Shown here: in pieces, positions 1 through 8,111 of the stretch
Position numbering within the stretch: position 1 is the first letter of the stretch
Layout of the letters: every line of letters begins with the position of its first letter
Source: DASUKM01 sp036278735
Lineage (GTDB): Bacteria; Acidobacteriota; Vicinamibacteria; Vicinamibacterales; 2-12-FULL-66-21
Reading direction: 5' to 3'
DNA length: 64,000 bases
Assembly (NCBI GenBank): GCA_036278735.1
Contig: DASUKM010000044.1
Span: 1 to 64,000, forward strand
The notes under the pieces: generated by a model
The model's database searches: none
What the model was told of the DNA's origin: nothing
What the model saw: the letters and a program-made list of their open reading frames with translations, nothing else
Program-made: the position numbers and the translations under genes

Positions 1-473
1 CCGAAACCGACAGCCGCATGATCATCCCGCAGGGATGGACCCGAACCATGCGGGAGCAGGTGGTGGCGACGTTCGGTCCGGAACGCCTGACGGCGGGATT
101 CGTCGGGGCGTTTGCGGCGTTGGCCCTGCTGCTGGCCGCTATCGGTCTGTACGGTGTCGTGTCGCACAGCGTCGCTGGCCGGACAACAGAGATCGGCGTA
201 CGGGTCGCGCTCGGCGCCACGAGGATGGACATCCTTTGGCTCCTATTGCGTGAGACCTTGATATGGCTTGCGATCGGCGTCGGAATCGGTGGCGTGGCGG
301 CTCGAGCCGCGGGCCATCTCGTGTCGAGTCAGCTCTTTGGTGTGGCGCCCGACAACGTCGTATCACTGATGCTCGCAGGGGTTGCGCTCTCGATCGTGGC
401 GATCGGAGCTACGCTGGTGCCCGCCCGGCGCGCGTTGAGCGTGGATCCGGCGGCGGCGCTTAGAACTGATTGA
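1..473 (+). CDS. ADOP-type ABC transporter permease, C-terminal part (5' end outside window)
   Basis: The open frame runs in from the window edge (frame starting at base 3), so only about the last 156 residues are visible. They form one FtsX-type membrane domain: a helix around GFVGAFAALALLLAAIGLYG, a cytoplasmic stretch with TEIGVRVALGA, two further helices, and the terminal VPARRALSVDPAAALRTD signature of MacB/ADOP permeases of Acidobacteriota. The family exports or works on peptides or lipoprotein-like substrates with a separate MacB-type ATPase, and the substrate is rarely known. An internal ATG at base 18 is not the true start. The family call is certain; the substrate is unknown. Confidence 0.93.
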   Translation, partial: ETDSRMIIPQGWTRTMREQVVATFGPERLTAGFVGAFAALALLLAAIGLYGVVSHSVAGRTTEIGVRVALGATRMDILWLLLRETLIWLAIGVGIGGVAARAAGHLVSSQLFGVAPDNVVSLMLAGVALSIVAIGATLVPARRALSVDPAAALRTD

Positions 474-890
474 GTTACAGTCGACGCCTGACATACCGGC
501 TGGCGCTGTGCCGCCCCGGGACGACGATCGGTGCAGCACGCGCGCCGTGGATGCGCTGATGCAGGCGCGTCAAGTCCATGATGACGCGCCAGAAGGCGGC
601 GGGGTTCTTCTCGATCGCTTGATTCTCAATACTGACGACGTCGTGGTCGATGAAATCACATTGCCGCGTCCGGCCGACAACAGGGCGCGGTTTTGGTTCA
701 GACGCTCCCGCCAGACCGCGCAGGCGCGCGTCGTGGCCGCGGCGCCGTGCGCCGTGTTGGGCGTGCGCTGCTGAAATGGGATTCAGTTCAGGGTAACCAC
801 GGGGTAACCATTCGCCGCCGTTCACGCCCGGTCATGGCCGGTAACAGCCGACCACGACCGATCGAAAACCCTAATGTTTTTGGGATTGAA

Positions 891-967
891 TGGTCGGGGC
901 GAGTGGATTCGAACCACCGACCCCTCGGTCCCGAACCGAGTGCTCTACCAGGCTGAGCCACGCCCCG
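891..967 (-). tRNA. tRNA-Pro (CGG)
   Basis: A 77-nt cloverleaf reads on the minus strand. The acceptor stem CGGGGCG pairs with CGCCCCG before discriminator A and an encoded CCA. The D arm contains AGCCTGGTAGA, the anticodon stem CTCGG/CCGAG encloses loop TTCGGGA with anticodon CGG, and the T arm contains GGTTCGAATCC. CGG reads the CCG proline codon, which is common in this GC-rich genome. The gene stands alone between an ADOP permease tail and the NnrS-like gene. Confidence 0.97.
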
Positions 968-1032
968 ACGAAGGCGAGAAAGATGCGGCTTGACGCTGTG
1001 GCGGCCGGGCACCGCCATGCCGAAAGACCATC

Positions 1033-2172
1033 TTACCCCAAGTCGCCCGCCCGCGGATAGCCCCGCACGCCGACGGCAACCGGATGCCGCTTCACGCCGA
1101 ACGCCGCCACCGTGTTGACGACGAAGAGCACCAGGGCGACCGCGTTGAACAGGCCGCCCCACGCGCGCCAGGCGCCGAGCGCGGGCACCAGGTCTCCCAC
1201 CACCCGCACCACCAGCGATGCGTGCAGCACCGCCAGGTGCGAATAGAACGACGGGCGATACGCGATGTGGACCCCGAGCACGGCCGGGAAGATCACCGGC
1301 GCGTGCGCGAAGATCATCGACATCACGAACCCGAGAAAGACGGCGTGCAGCGTCGCGTCGTAGAGTGTCCCCGGCACGAGCGTGCCGGTCGCCAGCATGA
1401 GGGCGCCTCCGATGGCGAGCCATACGTACCCGGCGAGCAGCGCCGCGCCCATGTAGCGCGTCAGCGCGCGCGCCCGCACCGTGCGGCGGGCAATGTCGTA
1501 CCGCAGCAGCCACGCCGCCAGGAGCACCAGTCCCCCGCCGAGCACCCGGATGCCGAACGGTGCGGTCGCGAACGTGATCGCGCTGCCGGCGAGCGTGACG
1601 CCGATCGCCGCGACGAACACCGCCCGCACGCCGCGCGCGGGCCGCAGGACACGGTTCAACTCGAGCCGCTCTCCCGCGATCGTCAGCACCAGGAACGCCA
1701 TCCACCATGGAACGGCGCGGTAGATCGACGCGCCGTGGCACCAGCGCGCGTTGCCCACGAACCAGGCAGCGGCCCCCAGCGCCAACGTCGCGCTGAAGAG
1801 CGTCGGCTGCCGCCGGCACACGACGAGAAAGATGGCGATCAGCCCGAGACTGCCGAGCGTGATGAGCGCGGCGGCGGGCCTCACCGGCGTATCGGCCAGA
1901 AGACAGATCGCTCCCGCGGCGGTGAGCACCGGCGCGGCATACGCCCACCGTCTCCCGAGACCGACGGCGCGCTCGAGGCAGATGAGCGTCCCGAGAAAGC
2001 CGCCGACCATCAGCGGCCCGTGCACGATCAGTTGATCGGGCCGCGGGAGCGGAAGCGCCCACCCCAGACGGATCAGCCCGAACCACAGCCCGCCAGCCAT
2101 CGACAGCATGCCGATGGCCAGCAGCGGCAGCCGCCGCACCGTCCGTCCGAGGCGGACGCGATCGTCAACCAC
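1033..2172 (-). CDS. NnrS-like polytopic membrane protein
   Basis: 379 aa with about ten to twelve hydrophobic helices and no signal peptide. Histidine-bearing helices such as IVHGPLMVGGFLGTL (about residue 50) and HAVFLGFVMSMIFAHAP (about residue 270) resemble the haem/copper-binding NnrS family, whose members help cells withstand nitric oxide. It starts with GTG six bases after the stop of the DUF2249 gene and is the last of three minus-strand genes (DUF59, DUF2249, this one), a set that accompanies NO metabolism in other bacteria. No nitrite or NO reductase lies in this window. The NnrS link is by pattern and context, so the exact role is uncertain. Confidence 0.7.
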   Translation of the reverse strand: MVDDRVRLGRTVRRLPLLAIGMLSMAGGLWFGLIRLGWALPLPRPDQLIVHGPLMVGGFLGTLICLERAVGLGRRWAYAAPVLTAAGAICLLADTPVRPAAALITLGSLGLIAIFLVVCRRQPTLFSATLALGAAAWFVGNARWCHGASIYRAVPWWMAFLVLTIAGERLELNRVLRPARGVRAVFVAAIGVTLAGSAITFATAPFGIRVLGGGLVLLAAWLLRYDIARRTVRARALTRYMGAALLAGYVWLAIGGALMLATGTLVPGTLYDATLHAVFLGFVMSMIFAHAPVIFPAVLGVHIAYRPSFYSHLAVLHASLVVRVVGDLVPALGAWRAWGGLFNAVALVLFVVNTVAAFGVKRHPVAVGVRGYPRAGDLG

Positions 2173-2178
2173 GGGTCG

Positions 2179-2415
2179 TCAGGCGCGCGAGATCCGCACC
2201 TGCCACTCGACGGGCCCCTGCGCCAGGTACTCCCACGTGAACTGGTTCGCGCGCTCCGCCTGGAACTGATAGAACAGCGGCTTCGGATCGTGATCGTTGA
2301 TCAGGACGAAGCCTTGCCCCGACCCGAGATTGTCGAACGTGGAAAAAATCAGTCCGTGCCGCGTGCGCGGCGGTACCTCGCGTACGTCAAGCTCCTGAAT
2401 CGTCTGCTCGCTCAT
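2179..2415 (-). CDS. DUF2249-domain small protein
   Basis: 78 aa. The core ELDVREVPPRTRHGLIF, then a glycine-rich GSGQGFVLINDHDPKPL and a C-terminal TWEYLAQGPVEWQVRI, matches DUF2249, a small domain often found beside haemerythrin and NO-related genes. The start MSEQTIQE at 2415 is preferred over an in-frame ATG at 2442 because AGGAG lies seven bases upstream of it. It overlaps the end of the DUF59 gene by 29 bases, suggesting translational coupling. Biochemical function is not established for the family. Confidence 0.8.
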   Translation of the reverse strand: MSEQTIQELDVREVPPRTRHGLIFSTFDNLGSGQGFVLINDHDPKPLFYQFQAERANQFTWEYLAQGPVEWQVRISRA

Positions 2416-2752
2416 GGCCGTCTCCTGTGTGGTCGTCATCACGCCAGCCGAGCTGCCGCTTCGCGTCCGCGGACATCATTCCCGGATGCCACGCCGGCTC
2501 CCACACCAGATCGACGTCGATCGCCTCGACCTCGCGGAACTGCCAGTGGAGCGTGGAATCGATGAGATCCGTCAGGTATTCGCCAAGCGGACAGGCCGGA
2601 CTCGTCATCGTCATGACGACGCGGACGCGCGGAGGCGCGAGATCGATCCCGTACACGAGCCCGAGGTCGACAATGTTCACCCCAAGCTCCGGGTCGATCA
2701 CCGTGCGGAGGCTCTCGCGAACGTCCGAGTCCGTCATGACGTGGATCAGCAT
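2387..2752 (-). CDS. MIP18/DUF59-family metal-sulfur cluster protein
   Basis: 121 aa. DPELGVNIVDLGLVYGI at about residues 20-36 and SPACPLG at about 51-57, with the family cysteine, mark the DUF59/MIP18 fold (PaaD/SufT-like), involved in iron-sulfur cluster maturation. The start at 2752 is chosen as the first ATG before the domain; an in-frame ATG at 2737 is also possible, and neither has a strong Shine-Dalgarno. It is the first of three overlapping or tightly packed genes with DUF2249 and the NnrS-like gene. The upstream open frame reading back into surE is spurious. Confidence 0.85.
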   Translation of the reverse strand: MLIHVMTDSDVRESLRTVIDPELGVNIVDLGLVYGIDLAPPRVRVVMTMTSPACPLGEYLTDLIDSTLHWQFREVEAIDVDLVWEPAWHPGMMSADAKRQLGWRDDDHTGDGHERADDSGA

Positions 2753-2794
2753 GACGGATTCGTGCTCCGCGGTCTTTGCGCTGACGCAAACAAC

Positions 2795-2815
2795 GTCAGG
2801 GCATGAAGCCCTGAC
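2795..2815. repeat. Type-A palindrome (GTCAGGGC hairpin)
   Basis: Perfect 8-bp stem GTCAGGGC / GCCCTGAC with a five-base loop, just downstream of surE and before the DUF59 gene. It belongs to the same palindrome family as copies at 21699, 24773, 24844 and 31019. It lacks a T-tract, so it is either a REP-like element or a Rho-assisted 3' end. Confidence 0.75.
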
Positions 2816-2830
2816 CCACTGGGCCCGCGG

Positions 2831-2910
2831 CTGGAAACTGGAAGCTGGGAACTGGGAACTGGGAACTGGGAACTGGAAACTGGGAACTGGAAACTGGGAA
2901 CTGGAAGCTG
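2831..2910. repeat. Heptamer tandem array, consensus CTGGGAA
   Basis: Eleven consecutive 7-bp units (CTGGGAA, CTGGAAA, CTGGAAG variants) plus three bases lie between the surE stop and the type-A palindrome. It does not encode a protein and is one of six heptamer arrays in the window. Confidence 0.9.
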
Positions 2911-2925
2911 CCGCGCGGAGCGCCG

Positions 2926-3705
2926 TCAGCGCGTCGCGGGCGGTGTGCGGCGCGCGCCGCAGGAGTCGAGCCCCTTCCAGCCGTCGAGCACGCTCAGCGC
3001 GTCGTAGTTCGTCAGGTCGGGCTGAAGCGGCGTCACCGACACGTAGCCGTCGCGGACCGCTTGATAGTCGGAGCGGTCGTGCGGCTCCCAGTCGTTCTCC
3101 CCTTCTTCGATCCAGAAGTACGGCTTGCCGCGCGGATCGCACCGCTCGTCGACGGTGGTGACGTGATTGCGCTTCGCCTGGACGGTGATCCGCGTGCCCA
3201 GCGGTTCCCCCGGGGGCACGTTGAGATTGAGGAAGGTGCGCGGGGGCAGCCCGTGCCGCAGCACGAGGGCGGCGACCTCCGCGGCGGCCCGCGCCGCCGG
3301 GCCGAAGTCGTAGGCGCCCAGCGTGCGTTCGAGCGAAACGGCGATCCCCGGAACCCCCAGCAGCGCCGCTTCCATCGCCCCCGCGACGGTTCCCGAGTAC
3401 GTCGTGTCGTCGCCGAGGTTGTAGCCCTTGTTGATCCCCGAGACGACGAGATCGGGCAGCGCGCGGAAGATTTTCGTGACGGCGATGTTGACGCAATCGG
3501 TCGGCGTGCCGTCCACTTCGTGCGTCTGCGGCGCGACCTGCTCGATGCGCAACGGACGGCGCAGCGTGAGGGCGTGCCCGATCGCGCTCGCTTCGATATG
3601 CGGGGCGACAATCGTGACGTCGCCGAGCGGGCGCAGCGCATCGGCGAGCACGTGTATCCCCTCCGAGCGTACGCCGTCGTCATTCGTGACGAGAATCCGC
3701 ATCAT
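2926..3705 (-). CDS. surE: 5'/3'-nucleotidase SurE
   Basis: 259 aa, the usual SurE length. The N-terminal MRILVTNDDG carries the metal-binding Asp pair, followed by APHIEASAIGHALTL, DGTPTDCVN and VSGINKGYNLGDD with GTVAGAMEAA, all SurE hallmarks. SurE removes phosphate from nucleoside monophosphates in the cytoplasm. The ATG at 3705 overlaps the TGA of the MFS gene as ATGA and is followed by a second in-frame ATG, so it is translationally coupled to that transporter. The C-terminal 15 or so residues are not conserved. Confidence 0.97.
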   Translation of the reverse strand: MMRILVTNDDGVRSEGIHVLADALRPLGDVTIVAPHIEASAIGHALTLRRPLRIEQVAPQTHEVDGTPTDCVNIAVTKIFRALPDLVVSGINKGYNLGDDTTYSGTVAGAMEAALLGVPGIAVSLERTLGAYDFGPAARAAAEVAALVLRHGLPPRTFLNLNVPPGEPLGTRITVQAKRNHVTTVDERCDPRGKPYFWIEEGENDWEPHDRSDYQAVRDGYVSVTPLQPDLTNYDALSVLDGWKGLDSCGARRTPPATR

Positions 3706-4922
3706 CCTTCAGTCGCGTCATGGGAAAACACAAAGTATAGCAGCAGCGTCGCCGCGAGGGCCAACGCGGCGCCCGTGAGGAACGCGGCGTGCGGCGACAC
3801 GCGCGTCCAGATGTATCCCGACAGCAGGCTCGCCGCGAGGCCGCCGATGCCGAGCACGCCGTTGTAGAGGCCGAACGCGGTGCCGCGCGCATGGGCCGGC
3901 GCCATGTCGGCGACCCACGCCTTTTCCACCCCCTCCGTGAGCCCGAAATAGAGGCCGTACGCAAGGAAGATCGCGATGATGCCGCCGCGGTCGTCGACGT
4001 GCCCGAATCCGGCGTAGACGGCCGCATACACGAGCCATCCCCAGCCGATCATCGTCCGGCGGCCGACCCGATCCGACAGCGATCCGCCGACGAGCGAGGT
4101 CGTCATCTTGACGACGTGCAGCGCGGACCAGAGGAGCGGAATCCAGACCTCCGCGATCCCGATCTGGGCGAGCCGCAGCAGCAGGAACGTGTCGCTCGCG
4201 TTCCCGAGGGTGAAGACAAAGATGACGGCGATCGCGCGATAGAAGCGCGGAGGAAGACGAGCGCCGGGTCCGCCGGGTCTGGAAATCCGGCCTACCGGAG
4301 GGCGTTCATCGTCGAGGCGTGCGTTCGGGAGGCGCAGCAGCACGAGCACGACGACGATGCCGGGGACGAGCGTCCAGGCGAAGAGCGAGCGGTAGGCGTC
4401 GTGATGAAAGTAGAGGTACGCCGAGGCGATCAGCGGACCGAGCACGGCGCCGGCGTGATCCATCGACTGGTGAAAGCCGAACACGAGCCCGCGGCGATCC
4501 GGCGGCGCGAAGCGCGCCAGCATGGCGTCGCGGGGCGAGCTGCGGATTCCCTTGCCGAGCCGATCGCCGAAACGCAGCAGGAGCAGTTGCGGCCAGCTCG
4601 CGACGAACGCAATGAGCGGCCGGAGACCCGACGACAACGTGTAGCCGCCGAGCACGAGCGCTTTCGGCGTGTGCCAGCGGTCCGCCAGCCAGCCCGAACC
4701 AATCTTGAGAAGGCTGTTGGCGGCCTCGGCGACCCCCTCGATCACGCCGAGCGACATCGCGCTCGCGCCCAGCACCACCGTCAGGAACATCGGCAGCAGC
4801 GGATAGACCATCTCGCCGGCGACGTCGGTGAAGAAGCTCACCCAGCCGAGCTGCCAGACGGGGCGAGGCAGGCGCAGGTATCCGCCGGGCAGGCTCGCGT
4901 CGGCGGAGCGGGGATCGGTCAC
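3702..4922 (-). CDS. MFS transporter
   Basis: 406 aa with twelve predicted helices. The helix 2-3 loop holds GWLADRWHTPKAL, there is a second-half counterpart GGSLSDRVGRRTMI, and RLGKGIRSSPRDAM is typical of the drug/metabolite-exporter-like MFS branch. The substrate is unknown. It is translated into surE by ATGA overlap and diverges from hemH. The central cytoplasmic loop (about residues 210-218, reading RISRPGGPG) is encoded by a copy of the type-B intergenic palindrome (4272-4295), an unusual in-frame insertion. Confidence 0.88.
   Translation of the reverse strand: MTDPRSADASLPGGYLRLPRPVWQLGWVSFFTDVAGEMVYPLLPMFLTVVLGASAMSLGVIEGVAEAANSLLKIGSGWLADRWHTPKALVLGGYTLSSGLRPLIAFVASWPQLLLLRFGDRLGKGIRSSPRDAMLARFAPPDRRGLVFGFHQSMDHAGAVLGPLIASAYLYFHHDAYRSLFAWTLVPGIVVVLVLLRLPNARLDDERPPVGRISRPGGPGARLPPRFYRAIAVIFVFTLGNASDTFLLLRLAQIGIAEVWIPLLWSALHVVKMTTSLVGGSLSDRVGRRTMIGWGWLVYAAVYAGFGHVDDRGGIIAIFLAYGLYFGLTEGVEKAWVADMAPAHARGTAFGLYNGVLGIGGLAASLLSGYIWTRVSPHAAFLTGAALALAATLLLYFVFSHDATEG
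4272..4295. repeat. Type-B palindrome copy inside the MFS coding region
   Basis: GCCGGGTCTGGAAATCCGGCC followed by TAC matches the intergenic type-B consensus GCCGGGTCTgAAgACCCGGC plus CTAC at most positions. Here it encodes part of the loop between the two MFS halves, where an in-frame insertion would be tolerated. Confidence 0.65.
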
Positions 4923-4977
4923 AACAGGAAAGGCAGCGGGACGAGGCGCGCGCGCACGAGACAGCGTACAAGCGCCC

Positions 4978-4983
4978 TATAAT
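4978..4983 (+). promoter_or_regulatory. -10 box of hemH, short-leader promoter
   Basis: A perfect TATAAT ends ten bases before the hemH ATG, so transcription would begin within a few bases of the start codon. No Shine-Dalgarno fits in that space. No clear -35 is seen 16-18 bases upstream. Confidence 0.55.
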
Positions 4984-4993
4984 CCGGTCAACG

Positions 4994-5980
4994 ATGAATC
5001 CCTTCGACGCCGTGCTGCTGGTGGCCTTCGGCGGCCCGCAGGGGATGGCCGACATCCGTCCGTTTCTCGCCAACGTGCTGCGCGGACGCCGCGTGAGCCC
5101 GGCGCGCGTCGAAGAGGTGGCGCACCATTACGAACGATTCGGCGGCGTCTCCCCGCTCACGGAGCTGACGGTGGCGCAGGCGCGCGCGATCGAGGCGTCG
5201 CTCGCCGGGCGCGGCGTGCCGCTGCCGGTGCACGTGGGCATGCGCAACTGGCATCCGTATCTGACGGACACGCTGGCCGCGATGTCGCGCGGCGGCATCC
5301 GGCGGGCGATCGGGATCCTCGCGGCGGCGCACAGGAGCTACTCGGGCTGCCTGCAGTATCGCGAGAACGTGGCGCAGGCGCAGGCGGCTCTTCGGGCGGC
5401 CGGAATGCCGAACGTCGAGATCACCTGGGTCGCCGACTGGCACGAGCACGCCGGTTTCGTCGACGCCGTCGCCGATCAGATCCGCCAGGCGCTCACGACG
5501 CTGCCGGATCCTGATGCCGCGCGCCTCGTGTTCACCGCGCACAGCATTCCTGTCTCGATGGCGGAGCGGTATCCCTATCGCGGGCAGCTCGAGGCCAGCG
5601 CGCGGCTCGTGGCGCACGCGCTCGGCCGCCAGGACTGGGCGCTGGTGTATCAGAGCCGGAGCGGACGTCCCGAAGACCCGTGGCTGGGCCCTGACGTCTC
5701 GGACTATCTGCGCGAGGCGCGGCCGCGCGGACTCCGGGCGGCGGTGCTCTCCCCTGTCGGCTTCGTCTGCGATCACATCGAGGTGCTCTACGACCTCGAC
5801 GTCGAAGCCGCGGAAACCGCCCGCGAGATCGGGCTGCCCCTGGCCCGCGCGGCCGCCGTCAACGCGCATCCGCGGTTCATCGACGCCCTGACCGACGCGG
5901 TCCTCGACGTGTACGCGCGGTACCGCGGCGGGCGGCCTCTCGCACTCGCCCACGGGCGACATCCGCGGCCCTCCGTGTGA
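4994..5980 (+). CDS. hemH: Ferrochelatase
   Basis: 328 aa, typical ferrochelatase length. It shows AVLLVAFGGPQG at the N-terminus, HYERFGGVSPL, GMRNWHPY, FTAHSIPVSM with the catalytic-region His, VYQSRSGRPEDPWLGPDV and SPVGFVCDHIEVLYDLD. It inserts ferrous iron into a porphyrin at the end of haem synthesis; whether the substrate is protoporphyrin or coproporphyrin cannot be told from the sequence alone. It is divergent from the MFS gene. The stop TGA is the end of the first unit of the 9-bp minisatellite, so the last few residues may be recent additions. Confidence 0.96.
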   Translation: MNPFDAVLLVAFGGPQGMADIRPFLANVLRGRRVSPARVEEVAHHYERFGGVSPLTELTVAQARAIEASLAGRGVPLPVHVGMRNWHPYLTDTLAAMSRGGIRRAIGILAAAHRSYSGCLQYRENVAQAQAALRAAGMPNVEITWVADWHEHAGFVDAVADQIRQALTTLPDPDAARLVFTAHSIPVSMAERYPYRGQLEASARLVAHALGRQDWALVYQSRSGRPEDPWLGPDVSDYLREARPRGLRAAVLSPVGFVCDHIEVLYDLDVEAAETAREIGLPLARAAAVNAHPRFIDALTDAVLDVYARYRGGRPLALAHGRHPRPSV

Positions 5981-6310
5981 TCCGTGCGATCCGTGCGATC
6001 CGTGCGATCCGTGCGATCCGTGTGATCCGTGTGATCCGTGTGATCCGTGTGATCCGTGTGATCCGTGTGATCCGTGTGATCCGTGTGATCCGTGTGATCC
6101 GTGTGATCCGTGTGATCCGTGCGATCCGTGCGATCCGTGCGATCCGTGCGATCCGTGCGATCCGTGCGATCCGTGCGATCCGTGTGATCCGTGGCCTCCG
6201 TGTGATCCGTGTGATCCGTGGCCTCCGTGTGATCCGTGTGATCCGTGTGATCCGTGGCCTCCGTGGCCTCCGTGTGATCCGTGGCCTCCGTGGCCCTATA
6301 ATCCGTGGCC
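5972..6310. repeat. 9-bp minisatellite, unit TCCGTGYGA
   Basis: About 36 near-identical units in ordered blocks: four of the CGA variant, eleven of TGA, seven of CGA, then a mix of TGA units with TCCGTGGCC units. It fills the whole space between hemH and the next gene. Nine is a multiple of three, so long frames such as IRVIRV are open in some phases, but these are not genes. The promoter -10 of the next gene is embedded in its last units. Confidence 0.97.
6297..6302 (+). promoter_or_regulatory. -10 box within the end of the minisatellite
   Basis: TATAAT inside CCCTATAATCCG, the same 12-mer as at the hemH promoter (4975-4986). It is followed by AGGAG at 6312-6316 and the ATG at 6324. The -35 region would lie within minisatellite units. 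Confidence 0.5.
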
Positions 6311-6323
6311 CAGGAGCCCACCC

Positions 6324-8096
6324 ATGTCTCGCCTTCCCGTCTTCGCCGCCGGTGCCCTGCTCGCGATCGCTGGTTCCGCGCATGCGGGGCAGACGGTCAT
6401 TCAGATGCAACGCCCGGGCGGCCCGGTCCAGATTGTCCAGCCGAATCGGGACGCGAAGACCGGCACCGGGCGGATCCGCGGGCGCGTGCTGGCGGCCGAC
6501 ACCAACGCTCCCGTCCGGCGCGCGCAGGTCCGGATCATCGGCGAGGGCATCGGGGGGAAACTCGCGCTCACCGATGCCGAAGGGCGCTACGAGTTCCGCG
6601 ACCTGCCCGTTGGCCGTTTCCGGCTGTTGGTCGCCAAGCCCGGCTTCGTGCCGACACAGTACGGGCAGCGGCATCCGCTCGAGAGCGGCCGCCCGATCGA
6701 GTTGAGCGACGGCGAAGCGCTCGACAACGTCAATATCGTGCTGCCCCGCGGCGGCGTGCTGACGGGACGGATCGTCGACGAATTCGGCGACCCGCTCGAG
6801 GGGGTCGAAGTGATGGCGCAGCGGCGGCGCTTCATCAACGGTGCGCCGCGACTCGCGCCGGCCGGCCGGGGGGTCAGCAACGACCTCGGCGACTTCAGGA
6901 TCTACGGCCTCGCGCCGGGCCAGTATTACGTGTCCGCGTCGCTGCGATCGCCGCAGATGGTGACGTTCGACGTGACGGGCGCGGCGGCCGGAGGGCCGGT
7001 CGGGTCCATGCCCGACTCGGGCTACGCGCCGACGTACTATCCGGGCACCCCCTCTTCGTCGGACGCGCAGCCGATCGCGATCGGGCCGGGCCAGGAGGTC
7101 GACAGCCTCGACTTCGCGATGCAGGCCGTGAAGACCGTCCGCATCCGCGGGACCGTCATGTCGTCGGCCGGCCAGCCTGTCGGTGGCGCGCGCGTGGTGC
7201 TGATCCCGGCCGTGCACGACTCGATGTCGTTCGCCCCCGCCGGCACCTCGCGGACGGCATCGAATGGGACGTTCACCATGACCGGCATTGCGCCGGGCGA
7301 CTACACGCTCGAGACCACGAGCAACGACCGCGAGCAGATGATGATCGCCGTGATGACCGGGACCGCCGACGCGACGTCGCGTCCGGCGCGGCGCGAGCCC
7401 GAGTTCGCCGCCATGCCGCTGTCGGTGAACGGGACCAACATCGACGATCTCGTCGTCACGACCGCGCGCGGCGCGCACGCCACGGGGCGCCTCGTTTTCG
7501 AAGGGCAGACGGCGCCGCCGGGGCTGTCGAAGCTTCGCATCCTTGCCGTCCCCGCTGGTTCCGACGTCCGGGGGCCGGTGGGCACCAGCACCGTCAAAGA
7601 CGACGGCACGTTCGAGTTGACGGGCCTGTCGGGCGCGCGCGGCCTGCGCGCCGGCAACCTGCCCCGGGGCTGGTTCCTCGACACGGTCGAGTACGACGGC
7701 GCCGACGTCACCGACACCGGAATCGAGTTCAAACCCGGCACCGACGTCAGCGGCATCGTCATCCGCTACACGCAGCAGCAGACGCATCTCACGGGGACGG
7801 TCGCGACGGATGCCGGGATCGCCGCCACCGACTACACCATCCTCGTGTTTTCGCAGGACCCGCACGCGTGGACGCAGGTGCTCGGCGGGCGTACCCGCGA
7901 AGCGCGCCCCGACCAGGACGGCCAGTTCAAGATCGACGGCCTCCGGCCCGGCGACTACTACGCCATCGCACTGGAGTCGGTGGACGAAGGGCAGGCGCAG
8001 GACCCGGAGTTCCTCACGCGCATCAGCAAGGACGCCACGTCGTTTACGCTGGAGGCGGGCGCGAGCAAGGCGCTGCAGTTGAAACTGAGCCGCTAA
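6324..8096 (+). CDS. Secreted protein with carboxypeptidase-regulatory-like repeats
   Basis: 590 aa. It has a Sec signal peptide (MSRLPVFAAGALLAIAGSAHA). Then come repeated beta-sandwich modules of the CarboxypepD_reg type: GRIRGRVLAADTNAPVRRAQV with EGRYEFRDLPVGRF (about 50-110), GGVLTGRIVDEFGDPLEGV with FRIYGLAPGQYY (about 145-215), IRGTVMSSAGQPVGGARV with FTMTGIAPGDYTL (about 270-330), and two further copies ending in FKIDGLRPGDYYAIAL. No enzyme domain is present. Such proteins are abundant in Acidobacteriota and are presumed to act at the cell surface. AGGAG sits seven bases before the ATG. Confidence 0.87.
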   Translation: MSRLPVFAAGALLAIAGSAHAGQTVIQMQRPGGPVQIVQPNRDAKTGTGRIRGRVLAADTNAPVRRAQVRIIGEGIGGKLALTDAEGRYEFRDLPVGRFRLLVAKPGFVPTQYGQRHPLESGRPIELSDGEALDNVNIVLPRGGVLTGRIVDEFGDPLEGVEVMAQRRRFINGAPRLAPAGRGVSNDLGDFRIYGLAPGQYYVSASLRSPQMVTFDVTGAAAGGPVGSMPDSGYAPTYYPGTPSSSDAQPIAIGPGQEVDSLDFAMQAVKTVRIRGTVMSSAGQPVGGARVVLIPAVHDSMSFAPAGTSRTASNGTFTMTGIAPGDYTLETTSNDREQMMIAVMTGTADATSRPARREPEFAAMPLSVNGTNIDDLVVTTARGAHATGRLVFEGQTAPPGLSKLRILAVPAGSDVRGPVGTSTVKDDGTFELTGLSGARGLRAGNLPRGWFLDTVEYDGADVTDTGIEFKPGTDVSGIVIRYTQQQTHLTGTVATDAGIAATDYTILVFSQDPHAWTQVLGGRTREARPDQDGQFKIDGLRPGDYYAIALESVDEGQAQDPEFLTRISKDATSFTLEAGASKALQLKLSR

Positions 8097-8111
8097 TCTC
8101 CGGACACGTCT

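Noticed and set aside
475..825. 116-codon minus-strand ORF after the ADOP permease tail, and the overlapping plus-strand ORF 508-774
   Set aside because: Neither has a ribosome site, a recognisable domain or neighbours in a unit. Composition looks like chance open frames in GC-rich DNA. The stretch 474-890 therefore holds nothing I can support; a short relict cannot be excluded.
2387..3496. 369-codon frame joining DUF59 to sequence opposite surE
   Set aside because: Only its last 121 codons match a family. The upstream part passes through the heptamer array and the surE gene in another frame.
5972..6310. CRISPR array
   Set aside because: Units are directly adjacent 9-mers with no spacers and no cas genes. 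The heptamer arrays are likewise spacer-free.
5977..6705. IRVIRV / AIRAIR repeat proteins in several frames
   Set aside because: They are open only because the minisatellite unit is nine bases long; they run into the next gene out of frame.
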